Source: Cordilura impudica (Eukaryota > Arthropoda > Insecta > Diptera > Scathophagidae). Taken from it: DNA of 64,000 nt. The translations under genes and the position numbers were made by a program. The notes below the pieces were generated by a model. That model worked only from the letters and a program-made list of their open reading frames with translations, ran no database searches and was not told the origin of the DNA. Below, one piece after another: positions 60,601-64,000 of the stretch (the first letter of the stretch is position 1; each line of letters starts with the position of its first letter). The stretch is from positions 1,355,001-1,419,000 of the forward strand of contig OY821520.1 of the NCBI GenBank assembly GCA_963682025.1, written 5' to 3'.

Positions 60601-62198
60601 ACCATATTTGGTAAAGTCACTTATATTTTGAAAAAATATATACAAATGAAATTTGAGGAAAATCTGTGCAAAATATATGCAATAAGTGAAGATCGGGAAG
60701 CAGCTCTATATAGGGCCTATGACTAATAATTGTCCTATAGGGATTATTTTTGGACTACTGATTAATGAATATAATAAACACATACAAACCCAATAGAGTT
60801 TCATAAGGGTCATTAGTATGGGGACTAGGTCTGAACATGGACGGAATTTCACCAATTTCAATAGCGTTCATCCTATGGCCGATAAAAACTTATATACCAA
60901 ATTTCATAAAAATTATTCATATATGCGACCTGTAGTTTGATTACAATATTTACATGGACACACAGACGGATGGGTAAGACGGACAGACGGATGGACGGAC
61001 ATCGCTAAATCGACTCAGAAAGTGAAAGTTATTCTCAGAAAGTGATTCTGAATCGATCGGTATAATAAAAGGTGGGTCTAGGTTAAATATTTTTGGTAGT
61101 TACAAACAGCAGCACAAAGTCATTATACCCAAACCACATAGACATAGTGGTATAGGGTATAAGTACCGATGTATGTTTGGTTTAATTAATATTAAAAACA
61201 TCTCTCCTACTCTACTAATAAATGACAATCATACGTCCTGAATATGTTATATTATTAAACAAATTGTTAAAAAAAAGGGGGAAAATTAAATTTTTTTAAA
61301 ATATTTCATTCGATAAAATTAGTTAAACTTGAATTGCTGAAGCTATTTGCCGAATAATGAAATGAGAAATCATCAATGACTCTTGAGGTTTTACTATACT
61401 GGCCTAGTACTCTCACCCTTGTAATTTCTGACACCCCAAAATGGCTGTTGTACAGTATAATAATACATTTTGACTTTTTTGCATTCATAGCTTAGTTATT
61501 TCAGAGAACATGCTGCATAGAGTTCATGGAGCTGATGTTATATTTTATTTGGTAGTCGGTTAAATTAAATAACTAATTTTAACGAGTTCAAACGAAACAA
61601 ATTTAATTATCACATGTCGTGAAACTCATTACTGAGATATTTATTAATTAATACGAGTATCTACTGTTATTAACATAAGTCGAAAGCTATAAATTGCAGT
61701 CAAATCTTTTTATATAAAATTTATCGAATTTCACAGCTGACTTTTGTCAAAACTTGTAAAAATCTCTATTTTAGTTAATATATGTATGTTTAACAAAAAC
61801 AATTATATATGTTACAATTTATAATTACCTGTCCAGCCGTATAGTATCTAGATATAATGCCTTTGGCAAATTCTCCACCAGCTTCATGAGGGCGTGGCGT
61901 CTTTAAATGATATGCATCTCCACAAACACCGCATTGGCCTTGATTTTTTTCCCATTGTACTGCATAACCTCCGCAAAATAATTCGTTATCATTATAATTA
62001 ACAGGATTTGGATAACCAAAACGCCACATTGCATTTCGTGCGGGGGGGTCCATCAATCGCCCATGACCTGAGACCATAGAATACAGTAAAATACTGCATA
62101 ACACACGCTAGTATTCCAAATACATTCTGATATTAATTTGTAGTTCAAAAACAGATAAAATCGATAAACCTTACCGAATAGACTAGTGAGCAGGACAT
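41349..62198 (-). CDS. AA15 lytic polysaccharide monooxygenase, six coding exons
   Basis: The exons, in coding order, are 62198-62175, 62107-61829, 60096-59784, 59721-59571, 41648-41532 and 41466-41349. All have GT..AG borders and matching phases (0, 0, 1, 2, 2), giving 333 residues plus a stop. A 22-residue signal peptide precedes His23 (HGRLMDPPARNAMWRFGYP), the N-terminal copper ligand after cleavage. His113 (LTANHYGRFEMYLCP) is the second histidine-brace ligand. The AA15 landmarks GYAVQWEKN, CGVCGDAYH, YVTCTQCVLQWTYYT, GCGKAETFRNCADIAIVSNT and NVFPLIVR are all present. After the catalytic domain come two Cys-rich modules. AA15 enzymes oxidatively cleave chitin or cellulose outside the cell (family knowledge); in insects, roles in gut digestion and cuticle remodelling are likely. 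Exons 4 and 5 are separated by 17.9 kb. Confidence 0.9.
41915..43933 (+). CDS. Uncharacterised protein nested antisense in the LPMO intron
   Basis: An open frame of 672 codons, or 652 if the likely 60-nt intron 42021-42080 is removed. I do not recognise the family. The N-terminal third is basic and Ser/Thr-rich (KKETVWDRLSKVQKVPSTEN). The middle has acidic segments and helical stretches (DYVRDLLKRKDKCMAPEDIE, LEKEIIILRALGEKLEATL). A compact β-rich-looking section follows (SDKVVLIGNTYGKYDSPIEH, FVLVEVRSVGICYLIGIVKE). The C-terminus is Arg-rich (KHRRRIRRST) and then a hydrophobic end (SVQLHLFLLLIMAFTF) that could be a tail anchor. It starts 266 bp beyond LPMO exon 5, on the opposite strand. No TE similarity was seen. 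Length and complexity support a real gene; function unknown. Confidence 0.75.
   Translation: MPNPAYNYKCKTSQFKVEKENENMELRTRMRSTTKGYCLTFSIKLCSCLLFFFCLDKHVANKKETVWDRLSKVQKVPSTENSLGVTRSRHNLPMKTTKRFQTGRSISVNQSQQPPVQTVNRKPLSPNTCSLNGRSNPPKKTRLSKANVVPEIESQRYIYVCKQNKLLNEILSARSLSNSKTSSDDYKSSNGQCAAEITEIIDLPFLNFQGDCVARIAETERGEIRESTDDSNDEYKLAPLMSSRSYQDSNSSTKIVDYVRDLLKRKDKCMAPEDIELVNDVIRSDHRYRDLNESNSKLFKDILKTQLQDILKHEFAVKRALDKLDSSVSLQTSQQVQTIPPAKEIVSSTNNTMQLQKLEVDVIFKNVPSLEKEIIILRALGEKLEATLKSSSSHRGATIIKSQESVTLSAVELSDKVVLIGNTYGKYDSPIEHFVLVEVRSVGICYLIGIVKEFYIAQKTIDELQQDINRPFYIPINQETAELKRTSFKKLKENPDILLRHIKPKNSVVAFNVIEQDPVFFNNIIFSKSKTISKLSLAVSTNDDYYAENDHLSAPVHLEGGDSCFWHQKEDPKISRETLKTAEIPKEQELVKLKCECDARNSDQIVKRPKHMESVIRGKHRRRIRRSTTPMPSSQKNLTPKNTLLKTVLVGSVQLHLFLLLIMAFTFPNPKC
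42021..42080 (+). other. Likely 60-nt in-frame intron within the nested gene
   Basis: AAAG|GTTATT ... TTTTTTTTTTGTTTAG|ATAAAC. The acceptor is strong and the donor is weak at position +3. The length is a multiple of three and lacks stops, so unspliced RNA also stays open. Retention adds a hydrophobic, Cys-rich 20-residue insert (CLTFSIKLCSCLLFFFCL) that does not fit the basic surroundings, which favours splicing. Confidence 0.55.
44272..44529 (-). CDS. Small open frame of unknown nature
   Basis: 85 codons beginning MKQNVTEKLGINISVEQTTA and containing TANIVKKDRDSAYRIKKQYT and KVVIIGNCLPTF. The composition is protein-like rather than simple-sequence, yet no family is recognised and no splice context is evident. 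It may be a remnant of a mobile-element gene or a short exon. Confidence 0.2.
   Translation of the reverse strand: MKQNVTEKLGINISVEQTTASLVNDTANIVKKDRDSAYRIKKQYTLHNRKVVIIGNCLPTFEHNFYALENKLCTIMHKRNFIKHI
45175..45375 (-). repeat. Degenerate mini-me/Helentron-like fragment
   Basis: Keeps AGTCGGTCTAAATCATGC, GGTCCAACTAATTG, TGCAGATATGAAAAA and ATGGACCGGTCAT in the reversed order of the family 3' half. About 200 bp remains. Confidence 0.6.
45420..45995. repeat. Probable decayed TE segment
   Basis: Contains TTTTCCC/GGGAAAA-type blocks near both ends (45460-45515 and 45945-45990) and a protein-like stretch on the minus strand in pieces (NNEMAKGLLGVNCGLNLWNT then MPELAFIKVN, about 45740-45640). Superfamily not assigned. 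Confidence 0.35.
46463..46576 (-). CDS. Orphan exon-like segment, 38 codons, phase 0-0
   Basis: Minus strand: the acceptor ATGTCCCACAG is followed by MAPMCEFVVMPDGKVEHYAR and FSNCGRCLIYIEKANITN, then the donor AAT|GTAAGC. It is Cys-containing and looks like part of a small secreted domain. It cannot join LPMO exon 4 (phase 2 would give a stop) or exon 5. It lies 28 bp outside the left arm of the palindrome, so its partner exons may have been displaced. It may also be an exon of another nested gene. Confidence 0.4.
46952..48619 (+). mobile_element. Tc1-like transposon (left arm copy)
   Basis: The ends are CACATAGCCCATAAAATCTG and the complementary CTTAATGGGCTATGTG, with TA at 46950-46951 and 48620-48621. 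A second inner pair (AAAAAGTCTGCGTTCAG at about 47158; CTGAACGCAGACTTTTTGG at about 48397) gives two direct-repeat motifs (TCTGCGTTCA) per end, an IR/DR layout as in Minos or Sleeping Beauty relatives. At 1668 bp it is full length for the family. Confidence 0.8.
47318..48347 (+). pseudogene. Tc1-type DD34E transposase, frameshift plus stop
   Basis: METKNKEISVSERKIIIKLW starts a paired-like DNA-binding domain. A frameshift at about 47440 is needed to continue into INNFKETGILTSKPRSGRPK. VIFSDESKF supplies the first catalytic Asp, FQQDNDPKHTS the second, and SPDLNPIEHLWD the Glu with 34 residues between the last two. A TGA at 47829 replaces the Trp expected before RKSG. It ends LKQRGYPTKY. Two lesions make it inactive. 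Confidence 0.85.
51614..52726 (-). mobile_element. 5'-truncated non-LTR retrotransposon insertion
   Basis: Present only in the right arm. On the minus strand it starts inside the reverse transcriptase at the DD of YADDVQLYISSKKEKIED, runs through LSLNPQKTKCILVRNRLT, LGVIFNKTLTWSDHVAAA, TYLIPTLLYACEIFASC and ARLWNGLPSTIKG to a stop at 51925. A ~300-bp 3' UTR and an (AAAT)n tail follow at 51614-51645. No target-site duplication is visible; the flanks rejoin without loss (ACGC|AAAGCTGG). RT type: CR1/Jockey-like. Confidence 0.85.
51925..52779 (-). pseudogene. Chance fusion frame: Tc1 remnant joined to RT C-terminal part
   Basis: An uninterrupted 284-codon frame that begins in out-of-frame Tc1 transposase sequence (MKCLKKVFVPKLVDKFYA) and continues into the RT thumb and C-terminal domain of the inserted retroelement. 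The RT palm before YADD is absent, so no polymerase activity is possible. The frame is intact because the insertion is recent. Confidence 0.75.
53790..54345. repeat. Remnants of related Tc1-like terminal repeats
   Basis: GAACGCAGCGGAACGCAGAC (54011), GTGACCGCAGACTTCTTTTG (54237) and GTGAACGCAGTGAACGGAGT (54316) resemble the GAACGCAGACTT direct repeats of the Tc1-like element. No coding sequence remains. Confidence 0.5.
54393..54492. repeat. Reversed copy of the 25.4-kb repeat fragment
   Basis: Complement of 25390-25485 (CATTCAGCATCGAAAGCAAA, then TGTTTGATTGAAAATTCGTT), ending AATAAGGGCCTAAG. Confidence 0.6.
56210..56610 (-). repeat. Dispersed 'family A' fragment
   Basis: Reverse-complement matches to 5150-5215 (ACGCGTAGGGGGGTAAATTT region) and 4256-4335 (CTCCCCTGTGATCGGACTCA). 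The T-rich heptamer tract of the 4-kb copy is absent here, which shows that the tract was a local expansion. Confidence 0.6.
56714..57055 (+). repeat. Second copy of the ACTAGCAGATTCCAGC repeat
   Basis: Matches 27171-27541 over most of its length, with one internal deletion near 56780. Confidence 0.65.
57060..57640 (-). repeat. Diverged mini-me/Helentron-like copy
   Basis: Keeps ATGGACCGTTCATGACCATA, TTTGGTAAAGTCACTTTTTT, AGACCGGGAATCAGCTTTAC and GGACACACTGACGGATGGAC, but is far more diverged than its neighbours and lacks the palindrome end. Confidence 0.65.
57798..58567 (-). mobile_element. mini-me/Helentron-like repeat, copy 6
   Basis: Full-length reversed copy: ACAAGTAAGAAAATTATAGT, then the palindrome (one change: GGTCGAGACC), four GGAC units, and CATAGTGGTATAGGGTATAA at the end. 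It lies in the LPMO intron. Confidence 0.8.
59571..60096 (-). CDS. LPMO exons 3 and 4 (second His ligand, conserved core)
   Basis: Exon 60096-59784 (acceptor TTTTTTAAG) starts EIDIEVELTANHYGRFEMYL with the copper ligand His113 and ends in GCGKA + G. Exon 59721-59571 completes Glu206 and encodes TFRNCADIAIVSNTGGGLPP to NVFPLIV + CG. The 62-nt intron between them is typical of flies. Confidence 0.92.
60200..60425 (-). repeat. Dispersed 'family A' fragment inside an LPMO intron
   Basis: 60305-60425 (TGGTATAGTAAAACCTCCAA, then ATCTCGATGTTTGTTTGCTT) matches the complement of 5545-5640. It immediately precedes a mini-me-like copy. Confidence 0.6.
60451..61161 (-). mobile_element. mini-me/Helentron-like repeat, copy 7 (internally rearranged)
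   Basis: Reversed copy lacking the terminal palindrome, with a deletion near 60490-60515 and an interrupted GGAC tract (GGATGGGTAAGACGGACAGA). It ends CATAGTGGTATAGGGTATAA. It lies in LPMO intron 2. Confidence 0.75.
61380..61470 (-). repeat. Dispersed 'family A' terminal fragment
   Basis: GAGGTTTTACTATACTGGCC and TAGTACTCTCACCCTTG are the complement of 4045-4125. Only this end is left. Confidence 0.65.
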
Positions 62199-62222
62199 TA
62201 AAACGAATGAAAATTAATTTAT
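61829..62222 (-). CDS. LPMO exons 1 and 2 (signal peptide and first His ligand)
   Basis: Exon 62222-62175 follows an acceptor (ATTTTCAG) and contains ATG at 62198-62196, so a non-coding exon should lie further upstream. It encodes MSCSLVYS. Exon 62107-61829 (acceptor AATACTAG) adds RVLCSILLYSMVSG, completing the signal peptide, then HGRLMDPPARNAMWRFGYP to IISRYYTAGQ. The start was chosen because it gives a standard signal peptide ending just before the catalytic His and keeps phase. Confidence 0.8.
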
Positions 62223-63235
62223 CTGAAAATAGTAAAACATACATACAGATGTTTATAATTAGCAAGTTTAAAAATGTCAAAATATGGGTCAGAATGTAAC
62301 TTGAAACATCCTTCATGGACATATAATTAACAAGAATAAAACAATCGCTAAACATCCTGCAAAGATAAGCAGCTACCTAATTACATGCTTAACTTAACTA
62401 CACATACGAGTATTGTTATCGTGATAGCAAGTGCAAGGACGACTGCCATACAAACACGCCTCTACAACTCGTGCGAGTATCATATACATAATACGTTTTC
62501 AATACTGGCTTCTTAAACAACTCTTAACCCATAACGGTATTTACCATGTATACTTTGAAAACACTGTTCTTTATATACTTATATGCTACATAAATTTTTT
62601 TTTAATTTTTATTTTTAATATAAAAACAAAAATTATTTCAGACAAAATCAATAAGTTAATTTCGTTTATAAATTGTTCGAAAAATAATAATTTATTGTAA
62701 CCGTGACCACTTACAGGTTAAAATTATCATGGACAACTTTTGTTATTGATCTTGTCTGTCAGTCCGGTGTCATTTCAAAAACAAACAATAAATTAAGCAC
62801 CGAAGCAACAACAAAAATAACAAAAGTACAAATTAAGTTAAATTAAGTCATGCTTTTTCGAACAGATGCCAAGTTTGTTTGCAAGCCAAAGCCATCAGAT
62901 TAGTGTTTGTTATGCATGTACTTATGTATGAATTAATATGAAGAAACGCTGCCTTAAACGCAATTCTCGATTATCAGAAGTCATTTTATTATTTTTAATA
63001 ATTATAAATTTTGTCCTTAATAAGTAAGTTGTTCATTCCAACTCCCAAGCCCAAGAGATCATCTGCAATTATGAGGAAAAGACACTTTGAAATTAGCCAG
63101 ATAGGCTGCTGGAGATTTTGGTTATCATACTGGGAAGGATTAGATTACTTATATTAAATTTCTGAATGAAAGATTTTTATCGGAAATGCAAATTGTTTTT
63201 TTCAAGAACATAAATTTTTGATATAAATAGTAAAT
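62223..63235. other. Upstream region of LPMO; no coding seen
   Basis: Should contain the 5' UTR exon(s) and promoter of the LPMO gene on the minus strand. No core promoter motif could be fixed. The plus-strand frame at 62431-62700 has no protein-like features. Confidence 0.4.
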
Positions 63236-63509
63236 GAGGAGGTCCATAACAAATCGCAATAATTCCACCAGAAAATTTTTTTTGGAAAAATTAATCAATT
63301 TAATTAAAGTCAGTAGGATATATATTGGAATTGTTTCATTTTGGTCTAAATTGTTATTTTTGCTATTGAGTTACAATAAAATTATTGACCTTTGGTATGT
63401 TTTATAACAATGGGCACATAGATTTCAATATGTAGAAACGGATTTAGTAAAAAAAAAAAAACTAAAAACATAAAAAGTGGAATTATTGAATTTTGTTATG
63501 GACCTCCTC
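63236..63509. repeat. 274-bp MITE
   Basis: The ends are GAGGAGGTCCATAACAAATC and the complement of GAGGAGGTCCATAACAAAAT, about 30 bp each. Non-coding. Confidence 0.75.
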
Positions 63510-63692
63510 AAATGCAAAAACTTACAACCGATAGTTTTCTCTTTTCGTCGGTTATATGAAACCATTAATTTGAAATTTATGCAAATTCGGCGAAAATTTG
63601 AGGCAAATAGAGCAATTCTAAATATTTTTTTTTTATTTTGAAAACCGTTAAAATTTTTCTAGATCTGAAATATTGTACAATATACAAACTAT

Positions 63693-64000
63693 TTATACCC
63701 TATACCACTATGTGGTTTGGGTATTATGACTTTGTGCTGCTGTTTGTAACAACCAAAAATATTTGACCTACATCCATCTTTAATTATATCGATCGAATCA
63801 GAATCACTATCTGATTCGATTTAACGATGTCTGTCCGTCCGTCCGTCCGTCCGTCCGTCCGTCTGTGTGTCCATGTAAAGCTTGTAATCAAACTGCAGGT
63901 CGCAAATATGAATATATTTTGATGAAATTTGGTATTTAATCTTTTATCGGCCATGGGATGAACGCTATTGAAATTAGTGAGAATCGGTCCGTGTTCAGAC
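63693..64000 (+). mobile_element. mini-me/Helentron-like repeat, copy 8 (cut by window end)
   Basis: Starts TATACCCTATACCACTATGT and contains six GTCC units before GTCTGTGTGTCC. The 3' half lies beyond the window. Confidence 0.8.

Noticed and set aside
1..64000. CRISPR arrays, operons, bacterial promoters, rRNA or LTR retrotransposons
   Set aside because: Searched for by eye; the direct repeats present are simple sequence, minisatellite or TE-internal, and no paired LTRs or rRNA motifs were found.

Overview
The window looks like nuclear DNA from a higher (cyclorrhaphan) fly, probably of the blowfly or house-fly group. The evidence is a strongly AT-rich background, short introns with GT..AG borders, arthropod-type protein families, and a very high load of decayed Tc1/mariner, non-LTR, hAT-like, foldback and MITE-type repeats. 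The species assignment is an inference. No bacterial, plasmid, CRISPR or rRNA features were seen.

Four genuine host loci can be supported. (1) A MICAL-like gene on the plus strand has its LIM exon at 9089-11133, an 8.1-kb intron, and four 3' exons (19239-21259) carrying the bMERB Rab-binding region. All junction phases agree. The CH-domain exon is expected upstream of the window. A probable internal promoter and start codon at 19201 would make a short isoform without LIM, and a short exon at 8047-8100 could end a truncated isoform. (2) A single-exon gene of unknown function lies at 28106-29515. (3) An AA15 lytic polysaccharide monooxygenase (chitin/cellulose-oxidising copper enzyme) lies on the minus strand and is reconstructed here from six coding exons between 62198 and 41349 (333 residues, all phases agree). 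It ends in two Cys-rich modules of identical spacing. (4) A gene of unknown function on the plus strand (41915-43933) sits antisense inside the LPMO's 17.9-kb intron.

Layout: 1-7.5 kb is a transposon graveyard: a small MITE, a complete-ended hAT-like element with 8-bp target duplication, a repeat with a (AATTTTT)n tract, and a Tc1-like element inserted into another Tc1-like element. 8-22 kb is the MICAL-like locus. 22-28 kb holds decayed Tc1 and non-LTR remnants. 28.1-29.5 kb is the unknown gene. 30.7-33.6 kb is a foldback element with tandem 75-bp units in its arms. 33.7-41.3 kb holds pseudogenes, a 25-bp minisatellite, a tRNA-derived SINE and a run of GTCY-containing mini-me/Helentron-like repeats. 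41.3-62.2 kb is the LPMO locus. Its large intron contains a near-perfect inverted duplication of about 7.2 kb (46605-53770) built from Tc1-like elements; one arm is further split by a 1113-bp 5'-truncated non-LTR insertion. 62.2-64 kb is intergenic with a MITE and the start of another mini-me-like copy.

No single pathway links the host genes. The MICAL-like protein is expected to act in Rab/EHD membrane recycling and the LPMO in the extracellular space on chitin or cellulose. The notable feature is the architecture: nested genes, alternative ends of MICAL-like, and large inverted structures that could make double-stranded RNA.
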